A stretch of DNA of 39,027 nt. Source: Burkholderiales bacterium (GTDB taxonomy: Bacteria > Pseudomonadota > Gammaproteobacteria > Burkholderiales > Burkholderiaceae_C). Of the stretch, positions 9,401 through 17,013 are shown in pieces; position 1 is the stretch's first letter, and each line of letters begins with the position of its first letter. The notes below the pieces were generated by a model that did no database searches, was not told the DNA's origin, and was given only the letters and a program-made list of their open reading frames with translations. The stretch covers positions 1 to 39,027 of the forward strand of contig JAIOOS010000002.1 in the NCBI GenBank assembly GCA_021414305.1, given 5' to 3'. The translations under genes and the position numbers were made by a program.

Positions 9401-10064
9401 TGGTGAGATCGAGGTCGACCGTCGAACCGCTCTCGACGATTTCCGAGAGCGCGGTGAAACCGACCCAGTTGCCCGAGAAGCGCGACAGCGCCCAGCCGTA
9501 AAGGCCGAACTCCAGGTACTCGGCCACGCTCGCCGGCGCGACCACCGGCATGTGCCACGACTGCATCGCCACGTCGCTCTGGTGCGGCATCGAGGAGGAA
9601 ACGCAGCCGTGGTCGTCGCCGGCCACCACGAGCACGCCGCCGTGAGGCGACGAGCCGTAGGCGTTGCCGTGCTTGAGCGCATCGCCGGCGCGGTCGACGC
9701 CCGGGCCCTTGCCGTACCACATGGCGAACACGCCGTCGGCGGTGCGCTCGGGGTCCGACTCGACCCGCTGGGTGCCGAGCACCGCGGTCGCGCCCAGTTC
9801 CTCGTTGATTGCCGGCAGGAACTTCACGCCCGCCTGGTCGAGCAGCTTCGAGGCCTTCCACGCCTGCTGGTCGACCATGCCGAGCGGCGAGCCGCGGTAG
9901 CCGCTGATGAAGCCTTGCGACTTCACGCCGAAGGCCGCGTCGCGCGCCGCCTGCATCAGCGGCAGGCGGATCAGCGCCTGCGTGCCGGTGAGAAAGACCA
10001 CGCCGCCGGCCGCCGCGAGGTTGTCGGCGAGGCGGTAGTCGGGACGAACAAGGGTCTGCGGCAT
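6492..10064 (-). CDS. Fused indolepyruvate:ferredoxin oxidoreductase, copy 1
   Basis: The 1190-residue cytoplasmic iron-sulfur/TPP enzyme oxidatively decarboxylates aryl-2-oxoacids, such as indolepyruvate from transaminated Trp, passing electrons to ferredoxin. Order of parts: an N-terminal pyrimidine-binding TPP region (GFISGYRGSPLG, NEELGATAVLGTQ), a CAGCPHNTSTKVPEG block near residue 443, a GDGTYYHSG TPP-domain stretch, a ferredoxin-like cluster segment near 640-690 (CEGCGDCSVQSNC, then SCNKDYSC and GFCPSF), a gamma-type domain starting GVGGTGVVTVG near 738, and a C-terminal DUF6537-type region. The ATG at 10064 is chosen for its GGAGG and for the conserved start of the domain. It diverges from an Lrp/AsnC gene 124 bases away and lies upstream of trpE on the same strand. 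Confidence 0.93.
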   Translation of the reverse strand: MPQTLVRPDYRLADNLAAAGGVVFLTGTQALIRLPLMQAARDAAFGVKSQGFISGYRGSPLGMVDQQAWKASKLLDQAGVKFLPAINEELGATAVLGTQRVESDPERTADGVFAMWYGKGPGVDRAGDALKHGNAYGSSPHGGVLVVAGDDHGCVSSSMPHQSDVAMQSWHMPVVAPASVAEYLEFGLYGWALSRFSGNWVGFTALSEIVESGSTVDLDLTNERVAAWKSGAEVEAATGFVRPADGLHYRWPDLPSLKIEQRLHAKLDAVRAFAKVNSLDRQVVESARATVGIVTCGKAHLDLLEVFRRLDVSLAALAEAGVRLYKVGLSYPLEPTRIASFAEGLSEILVVEEKGAVVETQMRDQFYNAAVRPAIVGKRDAVGNPLVSELGELRPSRLIEIVANWLAARFPQLDRRHLVVDFTVPQLLSNVGDSVKRLPYFCAGCPHNTSTKVPEGSRAQAGIGCHFMASWMDRDTEGLIQMGGEGVDWVSHAMFTKVPHVFQNLGDGTYYHSGYLAIRQAIAARTNITYKILFNDAVAMTGGQPVDGIISVDGIARQVEAEGATKVVVLSDDISKYDRIHDRFPAGTEFHERGQLDAVQRQLRELKGVTVLIYEQTCAAEKRRRRKKGELVDPARRLFINERVCEGCGDCSVQSNCVAVVPLETELGRKRKIDQSSCNKDYSCANGFCPSFVGVVGGSLRKRTGALAGPGKERFATLIEKLPLPAVHAWTGPYDLLVTGVGGTGVVTVGAVIAMAAHLEGHAASVLDFMGFAQKGGSVLSFVRLAKDPAALNQVRIDAQQADAVLACDIVVAASADALQTVRRGRTRVLANTHEIPVAESLSNPDASLKVDALLEKLEFAAGEERVETMDAQTVAADFLGDTIVSNIVAMGYAWQRGLVPVGLAAMQRAIELNGVAVESNKAAFSLGRLAAADPVACRELLHEPDPASRHAETLDELVERSARFLVGYQGPAYAERYRRQVATVRAREESVSGSAGDLPLTRAVATQLRKLMAYKDEYEVARLYTDGEFEKRIAEQFEGKPTLEFYMAPPALVKPKGEGRAALPKKRRFGPWMFPLLKLLRRGKALRGTAFDPFGRTEERKLERQLIAEYEARVAELLAGLAAEKTAVAVAIANVPGSIRGYGHVKLASLAIARAREKELLNRFDPQRYPRPSGPAVAGQFRGIPVTSA

Positions 10065-10112
10065 GGGGCCTCCGTCGAGCGCGGCTGGAGCGGGCAATTT
10101 ACGGGCCGGAGC

Positions 10113-10176
10113 GGAGAATGTGCTTCTTTCTTTGTCGCCGAGTCGGCTCCATGGAGAATGGATGCTCGATTTCTCC
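10113..10176. promoter_or_regulatory. Two dyad elements between the oxidoreductase and lrp-type genes
   Basis: The 124-base divergent intergenic region contains GGAGAA-N12-TTCTCC (10153-10158 and 10171-10176) and a shorter AGAA-N5-TTCT (10115-10118 and 10124-10127). Their centres are about 43 bases apart, roughly four helical turns. Divergent Lrp/AsnC regulators commonly bind such dyads next to their target gene. This assignment is an inference from position and symmetry. Confidence 0.35.
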
Positions 10177-10188
10177 CCAGGAGACAGC

Positions 10189-10722
10189 ATGATCGTTCTC
10201 GATCGCACCGACCACGCGATCCTCGAGGCGCTGCAGCGCGACTCTCGCCAGACCGTGCAGCAGCTCGCCGCCGCGGTCGGCCTGACCTCGACGCCCTGCT
10301 GGAAGCGGGTGAAGGCGATGGAAGCCGCGGGCGTGATCCGCGGCTACGGCGCGGTGGTCGACCGGGAGAGCGTCGGCCTCGCCCTGTGCGTGCTTGCCGA
10401 GGTGAACCTGACCCAGCACAACGAGGGCACGGTGCGCGAGTTCGAGCGCGCCGTCGCCGCCTGCCCCGAGATCGTCGCCTGCTACAGCACCACCGGCGGC
10501 GCCGACTACAGCATCAAGGTCCTGGTGCCCGACATCCGCAGCTACGAGACCTTCCTGCACGAGACCGCGTTCCGCCTGCCGGGCGTGACGCACATCCGCT
10601 CGAGCGTGGTGCTGAAGGAAGTCAAGGCCGAGGCGGGGGTGCCGATCCCCGGGGCGGGGCGGCCGGCGCCGGCCGGGGCGAGGAAGGCCGCCCGGCCGCG
10701 AAGCTCACGGGCGGTTGGCTAG
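10189..10722 (+). CDS. Lrp/AsnC family transcriptional regulator
   Basis: The 177-residue DNA-binding protein has an N-terminal winged helix-turn-helix (TVQQLAAAVGLTSTPCWKRVKAMEAAGVIRGY in outline, residues about 20-55) and a C-terminal RAM/AsnC ligand-binding domain with GGADYSIKVLVPD. The start is the ATG at 10189, preceded by AGGAG at 7-11 bases; upstream in-frame starts lack this. The last ~20 residues are Pro/Ala/Arg-rich, and the gene end overlaps the convergent dnaJ-type gene by 18 bases. It diverges from the oxidoreductase gene, so it probably responds to an amino acid (perhaps aromatic) and controls that gene. Confidence 0.94.
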   Translation: MIVLDRTDHAILEALQRDSRQTVQQLAAAVGLTSTPCWKRVKAMEAAGVIRGYGAVVDRESVGLALCVLAEVNLTQHNEGTVREFERAVAACPEIVACYSTTGGADYSIKVLVPDIRSYETFLHETAFRLPGVTHIRSSVVLKEVKAEAGVPIPGAGRPAPAGARKAARPRSSRAVG

Positions 10723-11697
10723 CGCCGCCCGCGGGTTGAAGTCGGCGAACGTGTTCGCCATCGCTTCGTAGGCCGCCTGCGCCTGGGCCGCATCGGCGGG
10801 CGGCAGGGCGATCGTCAGCACCGCGTACAGATCGCCCGCCGTGCCGCTCGCCCGCGTGGCGGGCAGGCCGCGCCCCTTGAGGCGGAGCTTCCGCCCCGGC
10901 GCCGAGCCCTTGGGAATGGTCAGCTGCACCGTGCCCTCGGGCGTCGGCGCATCGACGGTCGCGCCGAGCGCCGCCTCCCAGGGCGCGACCGGCAGGTCGA
11001 CATAGACATCGGCGCCGTCGACCCGGAAGAGCGCATGCGGATTGAACGCGATCTCGAGGTAGAGGTCGCCCGCCGGTCCGCCGTTGCCGCCCGGCGAGCC
11101 CTGCTTGGCCAGGCGCAGCTGCTGCCCCGGACGGATGCCGCGCGGGATGTGCACGTCGAGGCGCCGCTCCTCGAGGGCGACGCGGCCGTCGGGCGTCTCC
11201 TTCGGCACGCGCAGCACGATGCTGCGCTCGGCGCCGCGGTACGCGTCCTCGAGGTCGATCAGCGCCTTGGCGTGATGGTCCTCGCCCTGCGTGCTGACCG
11301 TGCGCCTCGCCGACGGACCGCCGGGCCCGCGGGCGCGGCGGCCGAACAGCGACTCGAAGAAGTCGCTCGGATCGAAGTCGGCGCCGAACGGGCTGCCGCC
11401 CGCGCCGCCGCCCGGCGCACCGCCGCGGAACTCGAAGCCCGCGTCCCAGTTGGGCGGCGGCTGGAACTCCTGGCCGGCCTTCCAGTTGCTGCCCATCTGG
11501 TCGTAGGCGGCGCGCTTCTCGGGATCCTTCAGCACCTCGTTGGCTTCGTTGATCTCCTTGAAGCGGCTCTCGGCGTCGGCCAGCTTGCTCACGTCCGGGT
11601 GGTACTTGCGGGCGAGCTTGCGGTAGGCCTTCTTGATGTCGTCCTGGGTGGCCGTGCGCGGCACGCCCAGGGCTTCGTAGTAGTCCTTGTATTTCAT
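10705..11697 (-). CDS. CbpA-type DnaJ co-chaperone
   Basis: This 330-residue J-domain protein would stimulate the ATPase of DnaK. The J domain occupies residues 1-70 with HPD at 33-35. A Gly/Phe-rich linker (GGAPGGGAGG, DFFESLFGRR) follows, then the two beta-barrel C-terminal domains (LRVPKETPDGR, IPRGIRPGQQLRLAKQG, GDLYLEIAFNPH). The CxxCxGxG zinc-finger repeats of true DnaJ are missing, which places it with CbpA/DjlA-like class B proteins. No cbpM lies beside it. It is the last gene of rpe-CDF-cbpA, 9 bases after the CDF gene. Confidence 0.94.
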   Translation of the reverse strand: MKYKDYYEALGVPRTATQDDIKKAYRKLARKYHPDVSKLADAESRFKEINEANEVLKDPEKRAAYDQMGSNWKAGQEFQPPPNWDAGFEFRGGAPGGGAGGSPFGADFDPSDFFESLFGRRARGPGGPSARRTVSTQGEDHHAKALIDLEDAYRGAERSIVLRVPKETPDGRVALEERRLDVHIPRGIRPGQQLRLAKQGSPGGNGGPAGDLYLEIAFNPHALFRVDGADVYVDLPVAPWEAALGATVDAPTPEGTVQLTIPKGSAPGRKLRLKGRGLPATRASGTAGDLYAVLTIALPPADAAQAQAAYEAMANTFADFNPRAALANRP

Positions 11698-11706
11698 GTG
11701 CGTTCG

Positions 11707-12735
11707 TCAATGCGAGGCGGCGATCGGCGCCGGCTCGCGCGAAGCAGATGGGGGCGCCATCGGTCCGCCGCAAGCCGGCATCACCGCCTCGGTCGAGGCC
11801 TGCAGGGTGACGTGGCCGATGGCGAAGCGCTCCTGCATGCGCGCCGCCGCGGCGCGGAAGAAGGCGTCGTCGGGGTGCCCGCCGGGCATCACGACGTGCG
11901 CCGTGAGCACGACGTCGGTGGTGCCGGTGGCCCAGACGTGCAGGTCGTGGACGCAGTCGACGCCGGGCAGCGCCTCGAGCTCGGCGCGCACCGCGTCGAG
12001 GTCGATCGAGCTCGGCACGCCGTCGAACATGAGGTGCAGGGAATCGCGGAACAGCTGCCAGGTGCCGACCAGGATCACCGCGGCGATCAGGAGGCTCGCC
12101 GCCGGGTCGGCCCAGAGCCACCCCTGCCACAGCACCAGCCCGCCGGCGACGACGACGCCCGCCGAGACCGCCGCGTCGGCCGACATGTGCAGGAACGCGC
12201 CGCGGACGTTCAGGTCGTCGTGCCGGCCGCGCATGAAGAGCAGCGCGGTGCCGAGGTTGACGACGATGCCGATCGCGGCCACGACCATGACGACGCCGGC
12301 CTGCGTCGGCTCCGGCGATTGCAGGCGCAGCACCGCGGCCCAGACCAGCGAGCCCATCGCCACGAGGAGCAGCAGCGCGTTGGCGAACGCGGCCAGGATC
12401 GAGGCCCGCTTCCAGCCCCAGGTGTGCCGGTCGTCGGGCGCGAGCCGGCCGGCGAAGGCGCCGGCCCAGGCCAGCACCAGGCCGAGCACGTCGCCGAGGT
12501 TGTGGCCGGCGTCGGCGAGCAGCGCCAGCGAATCGACGCGCCAGCCGGCCAGCGCCTCGATCGCGACGAAGACGATGTTGACGCCGATGCCGATCGCGAA
12601 CGCGCGGTCGTGGCGGGCCGGGCCGTGGGCGTGGCCGGCGTGGCCGCCCGCGGGCGCGGCCGCGCGCCCGGGCTCCGGGTCGCCGCCGTGGTCGTGCCCG
12701 TGGGGGTGCGCGTGATCGTGACCGTGGCTGCTCAT
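11707..12735 (-). CDS. Cation diffusion facilitator (CDF) metal exporter
   Basis: The 342-residue inner-membrane antiporter probably exports zinc or a related divalent metal in exchange for protons. The N-terminal ~40 residues are His-rich (HGHDHAHPHGHDH). Six membrane segments follow. The transport site is visible as HNLGD in the second helix region (LLADAGHNLGD) and HMSAD in the fifth, the His/Asp pattern of zinc-type CDF proteins. The C-terminal cytoplasmic domain has DCVHDLHVWATG. The gene lies 19 bases downstream of rpe and 9 bases upstream of the cbpA-type gene. Metal specificity is inferred from the motif. Confidence 0.93.
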   Translation of the reverse strand: MSSHGHDHAHPHGHDHGGDPEPGRAAAPAGGHAGHAHGPARHDRAFAIGIGVNIVFVAIEALAGWRVDSLALLADAGHNLGDVLGLVLAWAGAFAGRLAPDDRHTWGWKRASILAAFANALLLLVAMGSLVWAAVLRLQSPEPTQAGVVMVVAAIGIVVNLGTALLFMRGRHDDLNVRGAFLHMSADAAVSAGVVVAGGLVLWQGWLWADPAASLLIAAVILVGTWQLFRDSLHLMFDGVPSSIDLDAVRAELEALPGVDCVHDLHVWATGTTDVVLTAHVVMPGGHPDDAFFRAAAARMQERFAIGHVTLQASTEAVMPACGGPMAPPSASREPAPIAASH

Positions 12736-12754
12736 CGCGAGCGCCTGCTTCGCT

Positions 12755-13435
12755 TCACTCGGCCAGCCGGGCGCGCATGGCAGCGATCACCGCGCGGTAG
12801 TCCTTGGCGCCGAAGATGGCGCTGCCGGCGACGAAGGTGTCGCAGCCGGCGTCGGCGGCGGCGCGGATGTTGTCGACCTTGATGCCGCCATCGACCTCGA
12901 GGCGGATGTCGCGGCCGCTCGCGTCGATGCGCTTTCGCACCTGCTCGAGCTTCCTCAACGCCGAATCGATGAAGCTCTGCCCGCCGAAGCCGGGGTTGAC
13001 GCTCATCACCAGCACCAGGTCGACCTTGTCGATCACCCAGTCGAGCACGTCGATCGGCGAAGCCGGATTGAACACCAGCCCGGCCTTGCAGCCGAGGCCG
13101 CGGATCAGCTGCAGCGTGCGGTCGACGTGCGCGCTGGCCTCGGGATGAAAGCTGATCACGTCGGCGCCCGCCTTGGCGAAGGCCTCGGCGATGGCGTCGA
13201 CCGGCTCGACCATGAGGTGCACGTCGATCGGCACCGGCGTCCCGTCGGCCTTCGCCGCGTGCGACCGGATCGCCTGGCAGACCATCGGGCCGATCGTCAG
13301 GTTCGGCACGTAGTGGTTGTCCATCACGTCGAAATGGATCCAGTCGGCGCCGGCAGCGATGACGTTCCTCACCTCCTCGCCGAGCCGCGCGAAGTCGGCC
13401 GAAAGAATGCTGGGGGCGATCAGGGGCTGGGTCAT
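12755..13435 (-). CDS. rpe: Ribulose-phosphate 3-epimerase
   Basis: The 226-residue TIM-barrel enzyme interconverts ribulose-5-phosphate and xylulose-5-phosphate. Visible metal-site and catalytic motifs are [51 protein letters not shown] and EVDGGI; the Asp of FDVMD and of EVDGG are the acid-base pair. It diverges from apaG. In many betaproteobacteria gph follows rpe before trpE; here a CDF gene does. A TAGAAT -10-like hexamer sits 20 bases upstream. Confidence 0.97.
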   Translation of the reverse strand: MTQPLIAPSILSADFARLGEEVRNVIAAGADWIHFDVMDNHYVPNLTIGPMVCQAIRSHAAKADGTPVPIDVHLMVEPVDAIAEAFAKAGADVISFHPEASAHVDRTLQLIRGLGCKAGLVFNPASPIDVLDWVIDKVDLVLVMSVNPGFGGQSFIDSALRKLEQVRKRIDASGRDIRLEVDGGIKVDNIRAAADAGCDTFVAGSAIFGAKDYRAVIAAMRARLAE

Positions 13436-13454
13436 GAGGTGCTCAACGCGAACG

Positions 13455-13460
13455 ATTCTA
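13455..13460 (-). promoter_or_regulatory. Candidate -10 element for rpe
   Basis: TAGAAT, one base off the -10 consensus, lies on the minus strand 20 bases upstream of the rpe ATG, within the 62-base divergent interval shared with apaG. No clear -35 is visible 16-18 bases upstream. Confidence 0.4.
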
Positions 13461-13497
13461 GGTCGAGGGTTTTACCCATGCCTGCGAGAATCGGCGC

Positions 13498-13872
13498 ATG
13501 GCCCGACCCGAGTTCACGACAACCGTCGCGGTTCGTCACCTGCCCGAGCAGTCGGACATGGATGCGGGCAAGTACGCGTTCGCGTACACGGTGGCCATCA
13601 CCAACAGCGGCGACGTCACCGGCCAGCTGATCGGCCGGCACTGGATCATCACCGACGCCAGCGGCCACGTCGACGAGGTCCGCGGCCTCGCGGTCGTCGG
13701 CCACCAGCCGGTGCTCAAGCCCGGCGAGAGCTTCGAGTACACGAGCTGGATGCGGCTGGCGACGCCGCACGGCACGATGCGCGGCACCTTCTTCTGCATG
13801 ACCGAGGACGCGCAGCCGTTCGACGCGCCGATCGGCGAGTTCGGCCTGACGCTCGCCTCCGCGCTGCACTAG
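13498..13872 (+). CDS. apaG: ApaG protein
   Basis: The 124-residue protein is a single ApaG/fibronectin-III-like beta-sandwich domain found alone in many proteobacteria, linked to cobalt and magnesium tolerance. The family signature is clear: YAFAYTVAITNSGD, QLIGRHWIITDASG, EVRGLAVVGHQPVLKPGESFEYTS in outline, and GTMRGTFFCMTEDAQPFD. There is no Shine-Dalgarno, and a GAGAAT hexamer lies exactly 6 bases before the ATG, which suggests leaderless transcription. The next gene follows after 21 bases. Confidence 0.97.
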   Translation: MARPEFTTTVAVRHLPEQSDMDAGKYAFAYTVAITNSGDVTGQLIGRHWIITDASGHVDEVRGLAVVGHQPVLKPGESFEYTSWMRLATPHGTMRGTFFCMTEDAQPFDAPIGEFGLTLASALH

Positions 13873-13893
13873 GGCGCGGCGCCAGTCCCCAGC

Positions 13894-15933
13894 ATGGCGA
13901 AAGGCGGCACCTCGCCCTGGGACCTGACGGCCCTCTTCAACGCGGCCGACCCCAAGGCCGGGCTCGCCGAGCGGCATCTCTGGGTCATCCGACTGGTCGA
14001 GTGGCTGCGCCACGCACCGCTCGAGTCCGAGGCGAAGACCGAAGCGCGCAGCACGCCGACCCCGGTGCTGCGCCTGCGCTTTCTGCTCGGCGTGCTCGAG
14101 CGCAACGCCGAGCATCGGCTGCGGGCGGCCGAGATGCTGCGCCTCTTCCTGCGCGAGGTCGACAGCGCCGCGCTCCTCGCCGACTTCGGCTTCGCGCCGC
14201 GCACGGGCCTCTGGGCCGAGTTCGGGCAGCGCCTGCGCGCCCGGGTGCTGCCGCTCACGCCGGCGACGACCGACCTCGGCGAGCTGTTCGCCCTGCTCTT
14301 TCCGCGCGGCGAGGACGTCGCCTGGCTGAACGCGATCGACGACGAGACGCTGGCGCGCCTGGCCGGGGTGCTCGAAGCCGGCGACGGCGGGCTCGCGCAC
14401 GACTGGCGCGGGCCGTTCTTCGAGGCGATCGACTTCCTCGCCAGCGCGGTGCGCGCCGCGGGCTTCGCGGCGCAGCTGCGCCAGCGCATGAGCCCCGAGC
14501 TGCTCGCCGATGCGCCCTTTCATCAGCTCGCGCGGGTGGCCGAGCGGCTGCGCGAGCACGGCCAGTCGACGCTGCCCGACGACCGCGCCCTCTTCCTCCA
14601 GGACGCGCAATACCTGCGCGCCCTGCTCGACACCTGCCGGCGCTGCGCCGCCAGCGTGCACGAGCATCTCGAGACGCACGGCGTCTCGGTCGACGTGGTG
14701 TTCGAGGTCGACCAGCTGCGCGAGCGCGCCCACCGCATCGACCTGCTGCTCGGCTGCGTGCTGGCGCCCGACGCCTCGCGCGAGCTCGTCGGCCTGGTCG
14801 CCGAGCTCGCGGCCATGGCCGAGGAGCGGCGCTCGATCCGCGGCCTGTTCTCGCGCCACTACTCGATGCTGGCGCGCAAGGTGGCCGAGCGCAGCGCCGC
14901 CAGCGGCGAGCACTACATCACCCGCAGCCGCGCCGAGTACGGGGAGATGCTGCGCGCAGCGGCCGGCGGAGGCGCGGTGCTGGCGCTGACCACGCTGCTC
15001 AAGTTCGCCATCGCCGCGGTCGCCCTCGGCGCGTTCTGGGGCGGGCTGGCGGCCGGACTCAACTACGCCGCCTCGTTCGTCCTGATCCAGATCCTGCACT
15101 TCACGGTCGCGACCAAGCAGCCGGCGATGACCGCGCCGGCGATGGCCGAGAAGCTTGCCGACGTCTCCAGCGACGCCGCGGTCGAGAGCTTCGTCGACGA
15201 AACCGCGCACCTGATCCGCTCGCAGGCGGCCGGCATCTTCGGCAACGTGCTGGCGGTGATCCCGCTGGTGCTGGCGGCGCAGTGGATCGCCCGCGCCGTG
15301 TCCGGCGCGCCGCTGGTCGGCGTCCGCGACGCGGCCTACGTGCTGGACTCGCTGACCCTGCTCGGACCGACCGCGCTGTTCGCCGCCTTCACCGGCGTGC
15401 TCCTGTTCGCCAGCTCGCTGATCGCCGGCTGGTTCGAGAACTGGTTCGTCTGGCACCGGCTCGACAGCGCGATCGCCTGGAATCCGAAGATCGTCGCCCG
15501 GCTCGGCGCCGCGCGCGCCCGTCGCTGGTCGAGCTACCTGCGCAGCCACATCTCCGGCTTCGCCTCCAACATCTCGCTCGGCCTGATGCTCGGGCTGGTG
15601 CCGCCGATCGTCGCCTTCTTCGCCCTGCCGCTCGACGTTCGCCACGTCACCCTGGCGAGCGGCCAGCTCGCCGCGGCGATCGGCGCGCTCGGCCTGGGCA
15701 CGGTGCTGACCGCGCCGTTCTGGTGGTGCGTCGCCGGCATCGCCGCGACCGGCGCGCTCAACCTCGCGGTCAGCTTCTTCCTCGCCTTTCGCGTCGCCCT
15801 GCGCTCGCGCGGCATCCGCCTCGCCGACGAAACCCGGATCGGCAGCGCCTTCCGCAGGCGCCTGTGGCGCCAGCCGCTCTCGTTCCTGCTGCCGCCGCGC
15901 GATCCCGTCGCCACTTCCACGCCCTCGCCATGA
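13894..15933 (+). CDS. PF10136 membrane protein ('site-specific recombinase')
   Basis: The 679-residue protein matches the betaproteobacterial family historically called site-specific recombinase (Gcr). The N-terminal ~330 residues are soluble and helical (WVIRLVEWLRHA, LRFLLGVLERN, SIRGLFSRHYSMLARKVAERS). The remainder holds about eight hydrophobic segments, for example around residues 350-390, 450-475, 490-515, 560-580 and 590-630. No tyrosine- or serine-recombinase catalytic signature can be seen, so a recombinase activity is not supported by the sequence; a membrane role is more likely. Its TGA overlaps the next ATG (ATGA). Confidence 0.85.
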   Translation: MAKGGTSPWDLTALFNAADPKAGLAERHLWVIRLVEWLRHAPLESEAKTEARSTPTPVLRLRFLLGVLERNAEHRLRAAEMLRLFLREVDSAALLADFGFAPRTGLWAEFGQRLRARVLPLTPATTDLGELFALLFPRGEDVAWLNAIDDETLARLAGVLEAGDGGLAHDWRGPFFEAIDFLASAVRAAGFAAQLRQRMSPELLADAPFHQLARVAERLREHGQSTLPDDRALFLQDAQYLRALLDTCRRCAASVHEHLETHGVSVDVVFEVDQLRERAHRIDLLLGCVLAPDASRELVGLVAELAAMAEERRSIRGLFSRHYSMLARKVAERSAASGEHYITRSRAEYGEMLRAAAGGGAVLALTTLLKFAIAAVALGAFWGGLAAGLNYAASFVLIQILHFTVATKQPAMTAPAMAEKLADVSSDAAVESFVDETAHLIRSQAAGIFGNVLAVIPLVLAAQWIARAVSGAPLVGVRDAAYVLDSLTLLGPTALFAAFTGVLLFASSLIAGWFENWFVWHRLDSAIAWNPKIVARLGAARARRWSSYLRSHISGFASNISLGLMLGLVPPIVAFFALPLDVRHVTLASGQLAAAIGALGLGTVLTAPFWWCVAGIAATGALNLAVSFFLAFRVALRSRGIRLADETRIGSAFRRRLWRQPLSFLLPPRDPVATSTPSP

Positions 15934-17006
15934 AGATGCCGCTCTGGACCGTGATCGTCCCGGTCGTCTCGCTGCCGCTGGCGGGCCTCGCCCTCGCCTG
16001 GCCGCCAGGCGGGGCGCTGGCCGCGGTGTGCGCGATCGCGCTCTGCGCTTCGGTGGTGGCTTCGGTCCATCACGCGGAGGTCGTGGCGCACCGGGTCGGC
16101 GAGCCCTTCGGTACCCTGATCCTCGCCGTCGCGGTCACGGTCATCGAGGTCGCGCTGATCGTCTCGGTGATGCTGACCGGCGGCGAGAGCGCGTCCGGCC
16201 TGGCCCGCGACACGATCTTCTCGGCCATCATGATCACCTGCAACGGCGCGGTCGGCCTGTGCGTGATCGCCGGCGGCCTCAAGCACCACGAGCAGAGCTT
16301 TCGCCTCGAAGGCGCGACCTCGGCGCTGGCGGCGCTGATCGTCCTGGCGACGCTGTCGCTGGTGCTGCCCGCGTTCACCACCACGGTGCCGGGTCCGGAC
16401 CTGTTCTCGACCTCGCAGCTCGCCTTCGCCGCCTTCGCCTCGCTCGCCCTGTGGGCGGTGTTCGTGTTCGTGCAGACCGTGCGCCACCGCGACTATTTCC
16501 TGCCGCCCGACCGCCCCGGCGACGAGGCGGCGCATGCCGCCCCGCCCTCGACCGGCCTGGCCTGGGCCAGCTTCGGCCTGCTCATCGTCGCGCTGCTCGC
16601 GGTGATCGGCCTGGCCAAGACGCTCTCGCCGACGATGGAGCGCGGCATCGCCTCGGCCGGCCTGCCGCCGACCGTGATCGGCATCGTCATCGCGATGCTC
16701 GTGCTCGCTCCCGAGACCTGGGCGGCGCTCCGCGCGGCTCGCGCAGACCGGCTGCAGACCAGCCTCAACCTCGCGCTCGGCTCGGCCCTGGCGAGCATCG
16801 GCCTGACGATTCCCGCGGTGGCGATGCTCTCGATCGCGCTCGACCGGCCGCTCCGCCTCGGCCTCGCGCCCAAGGACCTGGTCCTGCTCGTGCTCACTTT
16901 CGTCGTCGCCACGATCACCCTCGGCACCGGCCGCACCAACGTGCTCCAGGGCGCGGTGCACCTGCTGATCTTCGCCGCCTTCCTGTTCCTGGCGATCGTG
17001 CCCTGA
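15930..17006 (+). CDS. CaCA-family cation/proton exchanger (ChaA-like)
   Basis: The 358-residue integral membrane protein has about ten helices and the two inverted repeats of the Ca2+/cation antiporter superfamily. The first repeat reads GEPFGTLILAVAVTVIEVALI with the key acid E73. The second contains PPTVIGIVIAMLVLAPETWAA with the matching acid near residue 268. A polar loop (residues about 190-215) separates the halves. The length and the HHAEVVAHRVGE element fit ChaA-type Ca2+(Na+)/H+ antiporters. The ATG overlaps the stop of the preceding gene, so expression is coupled. The ion is inferred. Confidence 0.88.
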   Translation: MKMPLWTVIVPVVSLPLAGLALAWPPGGALAAVCAIALCASVVASVHHAEVVAHRVGEPFGTLILAVAVTVIEVALIVSVMLTGGESASGLARDTIFSAIMITCNGAVGLCVIAGGLKHHEQSFRLEGATSALAALIVLATLSLVLPAFTTTVPGPDLFSTSQLAFAAFASLALWAVFVFVQTVRHRDYFLPPDRPGDEAAHAAPPSTGLAWASFGLLIVALLAVIGLAKTLSPTMERGIASAGLPPTVIGIVIAMLVLAPETWAALRAARADRLQTSLNLALGSALASIGLTIPAVAMLSIALDRPLRLGLAPKDLVLLVLTFVVATITLGTGRTNVLQGAVHLLIFAAFLFLAIVP

Positions 17007-17013
17007 GGGCGTG

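Noticed and set aside
10065..10208. Longer version of the first oxidoreductase starting at 10208
   Set aside because: The extra 48 residues cross the divergent regulator start and its Shine-Dalgarno, and do not resemble the family; the ATG at 10064 has GGAGG.
13894..15933. Reading the PF10136 gene as evidence of a mobile element or integrase
   Set aside because: No tyrosine or serine recombinase active-site pattern, no flanking repeats and normal chromosomal neighbours; only the historical family name suggests it.
13432..16961. Long minus-strand open frames opposite the recombinase-like and CaCA genes
   Set aside because: They are shadow frames: the plus-strand proteins have membrane segments and family motifs, the minus-strand frames only Arg/Glu/His-rich filler.
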